Counted from the stretch's first letter, positions 23,431-36,400 are shown. The stretch is 64,000 nt of DNA from Moringa oleifera (GCA_021397835.1 JAJFZO010000245.1:1-64000); one strand, 5' to 3'. The notes: generated from the letters alone by a model not told the origin. Made by a program: numbers and translations.

Positions 23431-24109
23431 GACCACTGTCCAAGAGATTATGTATGCGTTGGGTAAACATCCAATCAAGTAGTTGCAAGTTGTTTTGAGC
23501 TGTAAATCTTGACATGAAAGGTTAATAAAAGGGTTAAGGATTGAATTAAGTCAAATTAGTAAGATAAACACCCTGAATAGGGCATATAAGCTTTTTCTAG
23601 GCAAAGAAGGCTACTATTGGCAAACTTCCCTAAAAAAATCAAAATTTGAGGTTCTAAGCACTTTTGAAGTTAGAGAACTACATTTAAAGCTTAAAAATGA
23701 CTTAAGAAAATAGTAGTTAAATAAACAAGTGACGTACACAAGAGGATCAGAGGCGTTCGAGGGGATGTTTATATGAAAATGCAAAGAGGTCTTCCTAAAG
23801 CAATGAATAATTTTTAAATGAAAATGCATCTAGATTAAGCACGGCATACCATTGAAAAACAATTATAAAAAATTATTAAGAGGTTTACTTCACGAGGATA
23901 AACCTTAGGACATCCATTTGGGAGGTCTTCCTATGTAATGTTTTAGAAAAAAGAGTCTACCTAGCTTGAAACTATGATGAAATGTTTAGATTAAGCTAAA
24001 ATAAGTGAGTTTAGACTAAATTATAGAAATTATCATGGGGAAAAAAGTTTCTAAAGGTTCATGAGGGGGACTCCAAGGAGTAAAGGGTCATTCCTTTGAG
24101 TTCAAGTTA
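23431..24109. other. Unassigned
   Basis: No coding similarity or clear repeat. Possibly LTR or subterminal transposon sequence. Confidence 0.4.
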
Positions 24110-24560
24110 CATGATGATCAGTTGCTTTACTGTAGTATTTTTAGAAAGGAACACTTAGAAAACCTATCATAACTTTCATGTTTGAGATCCAATTGAGGTG
24201 ATTCAAATGGCATTCAATTATAAGAGAAAGAACTAAAAATTTTATATTAGAGTTAATTGAATATTTTGAAAACTCTAAGGGTATACCTTGATCCAAAGCT
24301 ATATAACATTCAATTACTTTACGATAGTATTTTCACTAAGGACACCAATAAGACCAACCGTAACATTCACATATGAGATTCAATTGAAATAACTTAAGTG
24401 GCACTTGAATGCTAAGGAAAAAGGCTAAAAATTTTGTGTTGTGGTTGAGTGAAGATTTTTTACATATGAACACCCGAAGACTTGCCATAACTTTCATGTT
24501 CAAGATTCAATTAAAGTAATTAAAGTAGAATTGAAACGCTAAGACAAAGGCTTTAGTTTT
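24110..24560 (+). repeat. Tandem repeat, unit ~180 bases, 2.5 copies
   Basis: Units start near 24115, 24300 and 24475. Shared pieces are ttactttacgatagtatttt, cataactttcatgtttgaga, ttcaattgaagtaattcaag and gaaaaaggctaaaaatttt. Confidence 0.75.
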
Positions 24561-24564
24561 TACG

Positions 24565-25505
24565 TTTGACCGACCTCGTGCATGGCCAAAATTGGCCTTT
24601 CGCATGGCTAATACTAGTTGACCTCTATTGGGCACCATGGCCAACACTAGTTGACCTTGATTGAATGCCATGGCTAGTGGTGGTCGACCGTGATCAAGCG
24701 CCATGGTCAATGCTACTGGCCTCAATTAGGTGCCATGGTCTGCGATTGCTGGGAAAAAGTAAATGGGTTTTCCTTAGTGAGCGACTACCCAATAACTGTC
24801 ATTAGCCTCTATAATGGCCAGTTGGCCTTGGGCGCAATGGTTGGCTCTGACCTCAAGCTCCTTGGCTAGCATTGGCCTCTTACATGGCAAGTGTTGGTTG
24901 CCCCAATAAGAAGCGTGGTGAGCGTTAACCTCATGCAAGGCCAACACTAGCATTTTTGTTAGCCAACGACTATCAAGAGGCAATCGTTAAGCTCTTCCTT
25001 GGCTAGCAACTACCTAATGACAATCGTCAGCCCTTGCAATGGCTAGTTAGCATTAGGTATGATGGCCAGGTCTGACCGACCTTGATCGAGCACCATGGCA
25101 AAAACTAGCCGTTCCATTGGCCAGTCACTGCCTAGAGGAAGTCATTGCATTGTTCTTTGGCCAACAATAGCCTCTAGGCACTCGCTAACCTTTCTTTAAG
25201 CCAATGACTGCCCAAAGGCAGTCGCTACACTTTTCCTTGGCTAGCGACTACCTAATAGCAATTGTTAGCCTCTACAATGACCAGCTAGCCTAAATGCCAT
25301 GGCCAACACTAGCCAGGGGTACCACGGTCATTGTTGGCCTCAGGTGCCATGGCCATTGTTGACCTTGGGTGCCATGCCCGTTGCTGGCCTTAGGCATTAT
25401 AGCTGGGGCTGGCCTCGAGCATGGCTTTGGCCTCGACATGTCGCATTTTGCAGCGAGCTAGTGACTACCATAAGTGGTGATCACTAGCCATGCATTTCGC
25501 ATGGC
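24565..25505 (+). repeat. GC-rich degenerate array (CACTA 5' subterminal candidate)
   Basis: Base composition changes sharply from AT-rich to about half GC. Short motifs recur in loose order: caccatggccaa, ctagcgactacctaatg, gcaatcgttagcc and ttggcctcgggtgcc. Clustered short motifs near a TNP2 gene are typical of CACTA subterminal regions, where the accessory transposase binds. Open stretches here (24507-24725 and 25299-25487 among them) follow repeat periodicity and are not genes. Confidence 0.6.
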
Positions 25506-27061
25506 ACATGCAACAAGCTAAAGAATTAAGGCTTTGCCCTCATTTTCTTTCCCTGTGCGATGTTGCTCCCCTTGTTTTCTCTCATTCTCTTATCTAAAAG
25601 TGTGCCTTTCTATCTCTTTGCAACTTTAGCTCCTCGTTGTCTCTATTACGCCTGTTTCTTTCTTTGCAAATCTCTTTTTTTTTGGCTATTTCCACATACG
25701 TAACCGATTCAAAGAACTTTTACTGGTAAGTATGAAAATTTTGATGAAAAATGTGATGAATTAAGAGGTACTCAGTGGACAAAGAAATTGATGAATTTAA
25801 ATGGTCGAATTTGAATTTTTGTAAGAGCTTTTGTGTCGGTGGTGGCAGAGTTTGGGATGGAAAAAATGGATTGGTCTCTACTAAAGAAGACCAAATTTGA
25901 TAACTCATTTAATTCTTTTTTCAATAAAATAAATTATTTAAATGTTTATTATTTAATTAATTATTGTTGTTTATTTTATTGTTAACAAATTTATGTTTTG
26001 TTAGATATTTAATTAGTTAGATATAATTATTTAATTAGATTATAATTAATTTGTAATGTAATGAAAATTTTTTGAATTCTTTAATTAGTTACATTTCAAT
26101 TAAATTTTTAATTTTTAATTTTATTTGTTAAAAAATTGATTTTCGTTAAATTAACTATATAATAGTTTAATTCGATTAATCGTAATTGGAGATAAATGAT
26201 TTGAATTGATTTTTATGAGAATTAAATTAATTTTATTAAATATGAGTTTAGTTTATTATGAAGTTGTTAGATTTATGTTGAATTAGATTGTAATTAATTT
26301 GATGAAAATAAGTTATTTTGTCTTTTATGACCATTAAATTAGTTATCTACTAATTAAAATTTGAAGTTGTTAATTTTATATGTTAACAAATTTAGTTTAT
26401 ATATGTTAGATTAGGTATATAGATAATATATTAAATGTAATTAGGACATATCCTTTAGATATATCATTTGAGAATTATTAGTAAACATTTATTTGTTGCT
26501 CACGTGTTTACACGTGCATCGAAGTGAATTTTTTGGTAATAATTCCTAAATTGTTCAAATTGGATAGTTTAGAACTTGGCATTTATGTGCGGGAAATGGT
26601 ATGTGTAGATTATTGTTCATTTTATTTGGTATAAAATTTTGTGTAGTATCTTCATTGTTCTTTAGGTACATACTAATAGATTGAGTTTGTATTTCAATTA
26701 AAACATCCACCCATATTTATTGATATTATGTACTTAAAGAACTATAGGGATATGCTGTCAAAATTTTTATAAAATGAAGTGAACAATGACTCATGATATT
26801 ATGCTTCACATAAGTATATATTTTTGAATGGTGTAGGACCACTTAACTTTGAAGTTCAGGCAGCATGCATCAAACTTTAAACACTTTATATTGTAACTTA
26901 TGTACTTTTGATGTAACCTCAATCTTTAAACATTTTATTTGGTAATTTAACTTGTACTTATAAAATTATTCATGCCTTTTGATGTTCAAGTTGTCAAGTT
27001 ACTGAAATTTCAAGAGGCAAGTTATTCGGAACTAGCTTAAAAGAAATAAAGAAACAAAAGC
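25506..27061 (+). other. CACTA leader and AT-rich intron upstream of TNP2
   Basis: A CT-rich leader-like stretch (25530-25680) ends at a donor-like actggtaag (25724). More than 1 kb of AT-rich sequence with repeated ttaattag follows, similar in style to the intron-like part of the 12215 element. The TNP2 start lies at 27062. The splicing model is inferred. Confidence 0.45.
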
Positions 27062-30000
27062 ATGAGTAGATTAAATCGTCAATGGATGTACTTTAAGCCT
27101 ATAGATGGATTATTAAATAAGAAATTTTTGGATGAAATGGAATAGTTTATTCAATTTGCTTGTAGTCAACAGGCATTCATGGATGGAGATAAGATAAAGT
27201 GTCCATGTAGTTGAAAAAGTGTCCAAATTATTGATATGAGACTATTGATGTGGTTAGATATCATTTGACTAAATACAGTTTTGCACCGAAGTATTTTGTT
27301 TGGAATTGTCATGGGGAAAATAATGAATATTCTAATATGGGGCAACTGAACATTATGTCAGAAAAGGTTCTACCACTATGCATGAATTTGCCAATGCGTA
27401 CTAAACAACAGCAATAGATGTGACTGAACCAAAATTTAATCCGAAACACATGGAAGAATCCCCTAATTTGGATGCCTAACATTTTTATGATATGTTGACT
27501 GCTGCTCATCAAGAATTATGGGTTAGATGTTAAAATCATTCAAAACTATCTATTATTGCTAGAATGTTGAACATAAAGTCAGAACATCACATTTTGAAAG
27601 GTGCTACGATGATATTTGCTAATTGATGAAAGAGATGATGCTAGTCGATAATGCAATGACTAAGAACTTCTATAGTACAAAGAAATGCCAATAAGTTATA
27701 GGGTAAAAGATTCACTGTTACAACAACGAATGTATATTATATTAGGGCGAGCATTGTGAACTAAGTTGTTATAAGTTTTGTGATCATCCCCAAAATAAAA
27801 GACTAAGATGAGGATTTTAACAAACAAAAAACACTTGTTTCATACAAGAAAATGTATTATTTTCCTCTCAGTCCATGCTTGTAAAGATTATATGCATCAG
27901 AAGCCATGGTGAAAAACATGATATGGCATATAGAACACAAGATTGAAGATGGTGTCATGTGTTATTGCTTTGACTCTCCTGCTTGGATGCATTTTAATTA
28001 ATCTCATCCATTTTTTGCTATTGAACATAAGAATGTCAGAATAGGTTTAAACACTGATGGATTTCAACCATTTGGTCACTCAGGACAACAATATTCTTCA
28101 TGGCCGATAATAGTCACACCTTACAACTTACCCCCTTAGATGTGCATGAAAAAAAAGAGTACATGTTTCTAATTATGATCATTCTTGGACTGATAAATGC
28201 AAAAGATATATTAGATGTCTACTTACAGTCTTTGATAAAAGAGTTTTAAATGTCATTGGAGGTTGAGATGCCCACATATGATCTCTCTGACAAACAAAAT
28301 TTCATCATGAAAGTTGCTATAACGTGGAGCATTAGTGACTTCCTTGTGTACTCGATATTGTTTAGCTAGAGTACATCAGGAAGACTTGCTTGTCTTATTA
28401 TAGAGAGGATTCAAATGCATTTACTCTTACAATGAGCCTATGCAGCCTTAGTTTGATAATGATGGTAATTTCTTGTCAAAAGATCAGCCATTTCAAAGGA
28501 ATAAAATTGCATTCATTAGGAATAAAATAGTGAAAAGAGTAGCTCTTCCTATTATATCTAGGTATGAATTACTGCTTGAAATTGATTAATTATGACTGAA
28601 AAAGGTTACAAAAATTGGATATGAATAGATAAATGATCTTATTTGCAAGACATATGAATGGAGGAAATGAAGCATATTTTAGGATCTACCTTATTGGTGC
28701 TCCAACTTAGTACGACACAACCTCGATGTCATGCACATAGTGAAAAATGTTTTCAATAATGTGCTAAACATAATCATGAATGTGGAAGGGAAGACAAAGG
28801 ATAATGCAAAGTCAAGGAAGGCTTAAAGACATTTTGTAGATGCCCTAAGTTAGAGGAATGCAGCAATTGGGAAATACGCTAATGCTTGTTATATCCTTGA
28901 CAAAGCAACTAGAGAAACATTATGTGAGTGGGCGAAGAATCTAAGATTTCCTTATGGATATGCATCAAACAAGGCAAGGTGTATGGATATGAGGAAACAT
29001 AAGCTATTCGAGATGAAAAGTCATGGCCGTCATGTTTTTATGTAGTGATTACTATCCATTGCATTCCATGAGCTATTGTCAAGTACTTTATGGTAAGCAT
29101 TAATAAAGTTGAGTATTTATTTCAAAAAACTTACATTAACTACCATTCGGGTTGAAGATATGAGACAACTTGAGAATGAGATCCCTATAATTTTATGTAA
29201 ACTTGGGCGTATTTTTCCATAAGCTTCTTAGACTCAATGGAAAATCTTCTAGTGCACTTGGTCTATGAAGCAAGGATAGTTGGTCCAGTGCAATATCAAT
29301 GAATGTATCGATTTGAAAGGTATCAATAATAATTTTATGTAATTAATTTGTCATTTTCATTACTCAATTACTTAATCTTTTATTTAAATCACTTAATTGT
29401 TTGATCATCCTCAATTGTCATTTTAGGTACTTATAAAAGTTGAAAAATGATGTTAAAATTAAAGTAAAAGTGGAAGGGTCGATATGCAAGGCATATTTGG
29501 TTGAAAAAGCATTAACGTTTCATGCACACTACTTAAAGCCACACGTCAACACACGACATTGAAGAGTGCCATGAAAAGATACTGGTGATTATGATTCAAA
29601 AGAGTATTAAGGAAATTTATCGATTTTTAAACATCCTGGTCCGGTACTTGGAAAAGAAAATTCTAGATATTTGATAGAGGAAGAATATCAAACTGACCAT
29701 ACATATGTTTTACTAAACTATCTTAAGGTCGAACCATCCAAAGAGTATGTATCTTATCCTTCAATCATAATAATTAACTTAGGTAATCGCATACAAAAAT
29801 CTTCCTTACCAATGATCATCTTTTTTGTTTTGTAGGATTTGTATTTCCTAGTTGCATGAATAACGTTTACATATAATTGATCATGAGGTTGACACTCATC
29901 TAGAGCTTCAATTTTCAAATTCGTTCAATAGATATATGCATACTTATAATCTTCACTTTTGAATTATTAATCATTTTTTTTATAAATATAGTCAAATGAT
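27062..30000 (+). pseudogene. tnp2: TNP2-like CACTA transposase remnant
   Basis: N-terminus MSRLNRQWMYFK, then FMDGDKIKCPC and VVRYHLTKYSFAPKYFVW, the transposase-associated zinc region at about residues 1-80. The middle is damaged (27500-27850). The TNP2 core is clear: MIWHIEHKIEDGVM, DSPAWMHFN, VRIGLNTDGFQPFGHSG and VTPYNLPP (27910-28135). Then LPYWCSNLVRHNLDVMHIVK and VEGKTKDNAKSR (28685-28815), YGYASNKARCMDMRKHKLFE, FHELLSSTLW and LENEIPIILCKLGRIFP (to about 29225). An intron-like gap (29319-29427) precedes VEGSICKAYLVEKALTFHAH. Stops and frameshifts occur throughout. This is the cut-and-paste transposase of En/Spm elements, inactive here. Confidence 0.9.
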
Positions 30001-30039
30001 TAATTTTTAATATTTATAGACACATGACCCACTAAACTT

Positions 30040-30490
30040 TATTGATAATAACTTTATCAAGGATGTTGCTAAAGGTCCTCTACAATCTGTGAAGCATACC
30101 TAAGATACTATTCAATGGGTGCAAATTTCATAATAAAAGACATGGTTCGGATAGATCAACAATGAATAGTGGAGTTTTCATTAAAGGGTCTAACTATAAT
30201 GCAAATGAAAGCGAATATTTGGATACATTATTGGAAGTGTTATAATTAGAATACCTTGCATTACCAATCAAAAGAACCATTTTGTTCAAGTGTGAATGGT
30301 TTGATCCTACACCGAATATAAGCACTAAAGCAACATAAATCATATAGTCTAGTGAATGTCAATCACACAAGGAGGCTAAGTAAGTATGAGCCATTTATCT
30401 TAGATTCACAAGCAGTTCAAGTCTATTATGATCCTTATCCAAGCTTAAGGCATGATAAGCGTGATTGGTAGGTTGTTTGCAAAATAAAAG
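30040..30490 (+). pseudogene. DUF4216 domain remnant of the plus-strand CACTA element
   Basis: Across frames: GPLQSVKHT, then NSGVFIKGSNYNANESEYLD and LPIKRTILFKCEWFDPTPN. DUF4216 usually follows TNP2 in plant CACTA proteins, with a FKCDWFD-type motif. The position after TNP2 fits. Its function is unknown. Confidence 0.75.
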
Positions 30491-30721
30491 CTAGGTTAGT
30501 CATTGAATTTCTAGATTATAATTTCATTAATGGATTAACCCAAGATGCTCATTTTCAAGATGATGAAAGAGATATCCATCAGAATGAGAATGATGTGAAT
30601 GATCATCCTGTATCTTTGAAAGATCCAAATGAGACATTAATATATATTGTGATAAGGAAGAAGACATGATAGATCAATCAAAATTTGAAAGTCTTTTTGC
30701 TGATAAAGACGAGGGTGAAAT

Positions 30722-30742
30722 GCAAAAAAAAAAAAAAAAAAA
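30722..30742. repeat. Poly(A) tract
   Basis: About 20 consecutive A residues between the DUF4216 remnant and the second ORF. It reads as Lys codons in an acidic/basic tail and is probably slippage. Confidence 0.85.
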
Positions 30743-30959
30743 AGGGAAGAGGAAGAATTTGAAGATGATGATTAGTTATGTTTATAAAGAAATTTATTAT
30801 TTAAATTGTTGAATATTATGTTTTAAATAATCTATTTTATGAAATAGGTGTTGGTTAACTTGATAATTTATTGTATTGTATTTTCATTATGTATTTGAGG
30901 GGCTTTTAGTTCAATTTTCACAGAAAATTTTATTGAATTTTTTATAAAATGTTAGCTAT

Positions 30960-32560
30960 CAAATTAACTTTTATAGGCATACTTAAATGAGAGATCAAGG
31001 GAGACGAGGTGACTTTGGATGGAGAGTTTCAAATTTTGATGAGGAGGAGGATGCAGCTACACCATCTCCACAAGGAGCATTTATACCCACAGATGGGTTT
31101 GCCAGCTTTGCTTTAGATTCCTTTAGTTTTGCTGCAACTACTATGTCAAGCTCAGCGAGTTTACAGACTATAGGTAGACCACAAATTTTGTACAGAATGA
31201 CATGTAAGTATTCATAATGAATGTTTTTTAATACTTTGTATTGTTATCTTTATAAATTTTATCAACATTATTACTACTTGTTATTTTATTGAATAATTTA
31301 ATAGGATCAAGCCTTCACATTAATGTTCAGCGAAGATTTATAAGATCTTTTAAGAAAGAGTTGATCCAACTAGGTAGATGGGATGGTCGTTTTCTTGAGA
31401 AACAAAATATTTTTATTTTGAAGAATTTAAAGTACTTATAATTGTTTACCATAACAAAATATTTTACATTTTAACCTACTAACATTTTTAATTTTTTAGA
31501 TAAAAGTATTTTACATGAGACAAGGAAATAAATGGTATGGTAATGGTCACATGGGAGGCTTGTGCTGCTGCTCGATATGCTGACTTGATGTATGCATGTC
31601 ACTACAAAGCAAGAAATAAACCACAATTTGTCCTAGATACTGTATGGGAAAAGTGACAGAAAGAATGGAACAGGCCCAAAATACAGATAGAAGTGCAATA
31701 CCATGTCTTGCAATTGATAGAGCGAGATGGATGGACTCGAGTCAGCTCCCTCTCATCATAGTGCTAGTTCATGTTCATTACAAAACCATTGTTAACATTT
31801 GGTATATGTAATATTTAAAATTACATAAATATAAACAAAATTTATATTATTATTTATTAATATGTTTTTCTATCAGACGTAGGAGTTAGATTGTCAGCCT
31901 ACTATAATAAAGCTAACTTTTTAAATAGACTCACATTAAGAAGTCCAACCATGATAAGTTCATAGATGAGCATGCTAGACAAATTAATTAAAATTAGTTA
32001 TCCTACACATTTAATAAATAACCAAAATTATGTTATCTTTTTAACTTCATTATTTGATTTAGCTAACGAGTTGATTAACAAACTGCTTTGTTATAGGAAC
32101 ACTTCGAGGAGTTGGTTGCTTCGACTTCTCAGCTAGAGGAGGGATCTTTCAATACACTTGAGGTAGGTTACATTGAGCTCCACTATGAGGCTGTAAGTGA
32201 AAAGAAAAACCGTCAAGGGTATGGGATTGGTAGTCAGCTCGATCATGGTATTCAAGCGACATCTCTAGTAATAGACGCTCTACTGATAACGTAGCCATGC
32301 AGGATATGCGCTCTCCGATAAAGGCTATGGAAAAGTGCATGGACTTGGAGTGTAAGGCTGTGGAGGAGCGATTACATGATTAGCATAAGGCAAGAGAGCA
32401 TGATCGCTTACGCTATGAGAGTGATATGTAATAGTGCTTACAAAAAAAGCTTAATATGAGTGAGCGCATCCATGGCATAGAGGCTCCTCTTTTGAGAGAT
32501 GCACATCTAGCACCACTTGATTCTCTGATGTTATATTTTTATGAACTGAATAATTGATTT
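30960..32560 (+). pseudogene. PTTA/En/Spm-type second ORF of the CACTA element
   Basis: First exon-like open stretch 30987-31217, rich in Gly, Arg and Ser, with donor gtaagt at 31204. Next piece: RRFIRSFKKELIQLGRWDGR (31320-31390). Then WEACAAARYADLMYACHYKA and KPQFVLDTVWEK (31550-31655), a hallmark of the PTTA plant transposase family. The last exon after tatag at 32097 reads EHFEELVASTSQLEEGSFNT and YGIGSQLDHG (32098-32294), and a +1 reading continues as a charged helix (MRSPIKAMEKCMDLECKAVE) to about 32555. This is the accessory, DNA-binding-type product of CACTA elements by family analogy. Confidence 0.75.
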
Positions 32561-32689
32561 CGTTTATGTAATTTTTATTTTATGAAGAAAAAAAACATAT
32601 TGTATTTACTTTTTTATTTTATATAATTATTTTTCATAAATTTTATCTAATTTTAAATTAATTATATATATTTCAAAATTAACAAAAAA

Positions 32690-33244
32690 TATAACAATCA
32701 ATTTAAATTGGTCGCTAAATAAAATGTTAGCGATCGAATCTAACTAGTCACTAACTTAAATATGTGGCGACTGATTACATTCAGTCACAAAAATATATAG
32801 CGATCAATTATAATCAGTCCCTAAAATCAATTGACAAATTTACTAATCAATTATGATTGGTCACTAACTCAATCGCTGAATAAAAATATTTTAACAATCG
32901 ATTACATTTAATAGCTAAATTTTTAGCTACTGATTACAATGGATCTCTAAAATCAGTTGCTAAAATTAGCAACTAATTACGATCGGTTGCCAAATGAATC
33001 GATAAAACCATTGCTAATTTATGATGTGCTAGTGATCAAATGTAAATCAATCACTAAATTAGTGACGAAAAAAATTGGTCAATAATTCAACGATGAAAAA
33101 ATATTTGTCGCTAATTTAGCAACAGACTTCAAAATCGATTGTTAATTCCTTTAGTGATGACCATTTTTGCTATCGATAAAATCTGTCGCTAAAAAATTTA
33201 AAGACTAATTTTTTTACTTTAGCAACAAATTTTTGTAGCAATGG
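32690..33244 (+). repeat. CACTA 3' subterminal repeat array
   Basis: Many short copies of the tcgctaa / agcgat / gattacaatcggtc theme on both strands at roughly 20-40 base spacing. It ends in TTTTTGTAGCAATG, which resembles the reverse of a CACTA terminal repeat. It begins about 130 bases after the second-ORF remnant. Confidence 0.7.
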
Positions 33245-33995
33245 CTCATCAAATGATGTGGTGGCCATGTTTTATTAGGCATTCCTAGTGAAGTGGTTGC
33301 CAAGTAAGTAAGATGGATAGTTAAAGGCACATGCGCCTATGTGTTGGATGATGTGGACCCTTAAATTATATGACATAATTTGAATAGTTATGAAACCTGG
33401 CTAGCTAGTAGCATTACTGACATGGCAAGTAGAGATGATGATGTGGCAAAAATGTCTTAGAGTAGCTTACCTGGTACCGCACTTAGTGACCCTATGTTGC
33501 TCGAACCCAAACTAAATTGAGTACGATTCGAACAAGCTTTTACAAAAAAAATGGCAAAATGGTGAAAAAGGGTGAAAGCATCAATAAGACTGCAGAATTA
33601 AACCAAAATTCTAAAAGAATTGAAAGATAACGCATCAAGGGGGTTTGACCTAGCAAAGTTGTTCTTGAGCAATTTGGGGCTTTACAAAGGAAATTGATGA
33701 CACCATGACACTTAGAAAGGTCCAAAGACACTTGAAGTGGCACTAGATTTAGCAATCATGGCTCAAAAGAAAGTGAATTTGGGGCTAGCACACCTTACAA
33801 AGGCAAAGAAAGCTAGGTGCATAATAATTACCAGCCATTGGTAACTAAAATACATCATCGAAATCCTATTAACAATGAATGGGTCTTCGGTTCTTTAAGG
33901 ACATATTTTACTTAAAATTTGTGCATAGCATTCTATTTAGCAGACAACATGCACACAATGCTTAGATTTAGCTGTTATTTTTTCTCTAGAATTTA
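33245..33995. other. Unassigned spacer between CACTA elements
   Basis: Not AT-extreme. It contains gatgatgtggcaa-type phrases seen in gypsy LTRs, but no confident assignment and no gene. Confidence 0.4.
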
Positions 33996-34559
33996 CATTA
34001 CAACAAAATACCAGTTTGTCTCACGAAATAAAACCATTAGAAATCATGGTAAAATCCATTAGAATCAAACATTCCAACGGTAGCTTTTACTGGATGGTTG
34101 GCATAAGAATGTTTGACATAAAAAACATAAATTTCCAACCAAAATTACTTCGATTGGAAAATTTCGATGAAGTTCTTATAGTAATCCTATTAGAATTTTA
34201 GGTAATACTATATTAATATATGTTTCATAAAAAATAATAAAAATAATTCCAACAATAAAATTATTGGTTGGAGATTTTGTGAAATTTTATGTATTCTAAT
34301 GAAAGAATATAATATTAATTTAAATAAGTAATTCAACAAATATTGCCATTAGAATGTTTGAGTTTTCTTGCGGTAAATTTTTCCTAAAAAATCTTAAGAA
34401 TATCATTAAGAAGTTGTTTTTATTGGAAATTTTAGTATGTAAAAACATTCATGGTATTCACTATCTAACAACATTTAGATTTTCTTGCAGTAACCTTTTC
34501 AAAAGAATATTATTTTATTCTTCCGATAAACTGTAGTAAAAAACTATTTCTTGTAGTTG
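33996..34559. mobile_element. Candidate short CACTA-like non-autonomous element
   Basis: Left end CATTACAACAAAATA; right end TTTCTTGTAGTTG, whose reverse complement CAACTACAAGAAA matches the CACTA-type end at 12215 with one inserted base. Internally, ccattagaat and attccaac motifs recur in both orientations, and there is no coding sequence. No convincing 3-base target duplication is visible. The left end may instead be the 3' end of the minus-strand CACTA that follows. Confidence 0.45.
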
Positions 34560-34984
34560 ATTTTGTTAAATTATTTTTTATTAAAAAACTATTTATCATT
34601 TAATTAAAAAATTAATCTATAACATATTTTTTATAATAATTTAAAAACCAAAAAAAAAGTTTCTTGTGCTTAAATTTTCATAAGAAATTTGTCATCATAT
34701 CAAAAGTATTATTTTAAATTATGCATATTTTAAATTATAAATTTTTATTTTTAATTAATAAATAAATCTTTAAAATAAGTTTTCAATTAAAATATATATT
34801 TTGAAATAGTATATTAAATATAAAAATTTATTAAAATTATTTAAATATAAAAAATAAAATCAAATAAAAATCATAATGAAATAATAAACTATGATATTTA
34901 TGATTAAAATTTATAGTAGAGTTACATAAAATGTTCTAAATACTAATAATTTAATAAAATCTAAGCATCATCAATGAGATCATA
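34560..34984. other. Very AT-rich spacer
   Basis: Long A/T runs, no gene. Probably the 3' flank of the minus-strand CACTA second ORF. Confidence 0.5.
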
Positions 34985-36400
34985 ACCATCGCTAATGTCA
35001 TCGCCAACAGCATCACCATCGTTAGCTCCATCACCAGCACCATCACTAGCTCTATCATCATTATCATCATCACCAATAGAAGAAGCTCCATGTGTGCCCA
35101 AAGGACCTTGCAGCCCACTCAATTATTTGACAAGTTTATTGAGAAGATTATTTATGGAGACTATTTCTGTCTTGAGTTCATTTTCTCTGCCATTCATTAT
35201 TTTAATTTGTCTAAGCATCTATTTTCTCAAGTCTCTCTACTGGTTCACCATCATATCTTGTTCTCTTTGTAGTGGTTTTTCCATCTCTTTTTTTTTTCCT
35301 CTTCCCTCGTAGCACGTTCTCTCTAAAGACATTCTTCCATCCTTGCATGTTCTCTGTCTAATTATTCTTACATGTCTTCAAAGTGAAACATTATCTGTTG
35401 CATTAAAACAATGGATGGAGCATATGAAGGCTGAAAACTAAAGTTAGATGGTCCATAAAAGGCAACCTCATATCCAAATTCATATGCTCTACCTTTCTTA
35501 TTTTTTCTACTTGTGGCTTGACAAAAAAAAATGGAATCATCAATAAATGATCCTGACACAAGAGTATCCTCTCTTAATTTTTCATAACCAACCTAGACAT
35601 AAGTGAAAAAAAAAAAGAAGCTAACATTTATTAAATGAAGATATATAAGCATGTATACATGAACAAAACAAAATCATTGAAACAATGCAAACCAAAATAC
35701 AAATATGGAAAACAACATCCTCTCAAAACCTAAAAGTCCAACTACATAAGAAATAACCTATGAAATCTTTAGTTTCGTACATGCCTCAAGGTACTAAAAC
35801 ATACACAAATATCACCACTTCATTGCATCAAAATAGAAAGAAAATAATATGCAAGGACCTATACTTCAAATTCAAACACAATTTCTTTTCATTTGTAAAT
35901 TTTGATTTTGTGATCTATCTATAAATTAGAATAACAAAACATAATATCCAAATAACCAAAATCCTAAACCTAGACATCTGCATTGTTTTTTAATGCCATT
36001 CAACACATATTTTTTTATATCAAAACTATTCAACACATATTGTTATAGTGATAAATGTTGCTCTTTTTGTGGCCCATGTGTTGGTCTCCTCATTGTGGTT
36101 CAACTTCCCAAAAAGCTTGGGTATGATGGGATCCCTCCTAAGCTGATTAACCTATTAAGTAACAAATAATAAAAATTAAAATTATAATTAACACTAAGAT
36201 AATTACATGAAAATAATTAATTGAATTAAAAACTTACCATTCATCTTCTCTACTCGAAAATGGAAATAGATCCTCCTTGCTGCATAACAACTTCACTAAT
36301 AGCCTAGTTATTCTTATTCCGTTATGATGCTTGTAAGAAGGTCGAGTCTTACCCATACTTGGGACAAATCTTTGTACCCAGGCTAAACGCCTTAAACCAC
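34985..36400 (-). pseudogene. PTTA-type second ORF remnant, minus strand
   Basis: At about 36180-36060 the minus strand reads DPIIPKLFGKLNHNEETNTW, fitting the PTTA segment that normally has a T/K-H-x-R...D-G-x-W-V pattern. The C-terminal exon is open at 35559-35368: VSGSFIDDSIFFCQATSRKN, then KGRAYEFGYEVAFYGPSN, like the GLGSEA-type motif of the family. A charged stretch and a Gly/Ala/Asp-rich tail (GDGAGDGANDGDAVGDD) encoded by a GAT-type repeat follow, to about 34985. Bases 35600-36040 look intronic. The plus-strand Ser/Pro/Leu-rich open frame at 34995-35312 is a shadow of that repeat. Confidence 0.65.

Larger units (their letters stand above)
24565..33244 (+). mobile_element. Large decayed CACTA (En/Spm) transposon, plus strand
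   Basis: Order: GC-rich subterminal array, leader/intron, TNP2 (27062-30000), DUF4216 (about 30040-30490), PTTA-type second ORF (30960-32560), 3' subterminal array ending TTTTTGTAGCAATG at 33244. That end resembles a mutated CACTA terminus. The left terminal repeat was not located, so the left limit is provisional. Confidence 0.6.

Noticed and set aside
25299..25487. Trp/Pro/His-rich open frame
   Set aside because: It follows the GC-rich repeat periodicity and is not a plausible protein.
34995..35312. Open frame of 105 codons rich in Ser, Pro and Leu on the plus strand
   Set aside because: It is the antisense of a GAT/ATC-type trinucleotide stretch encoding the acidic tail of the minus-strand CACTA second ORF.
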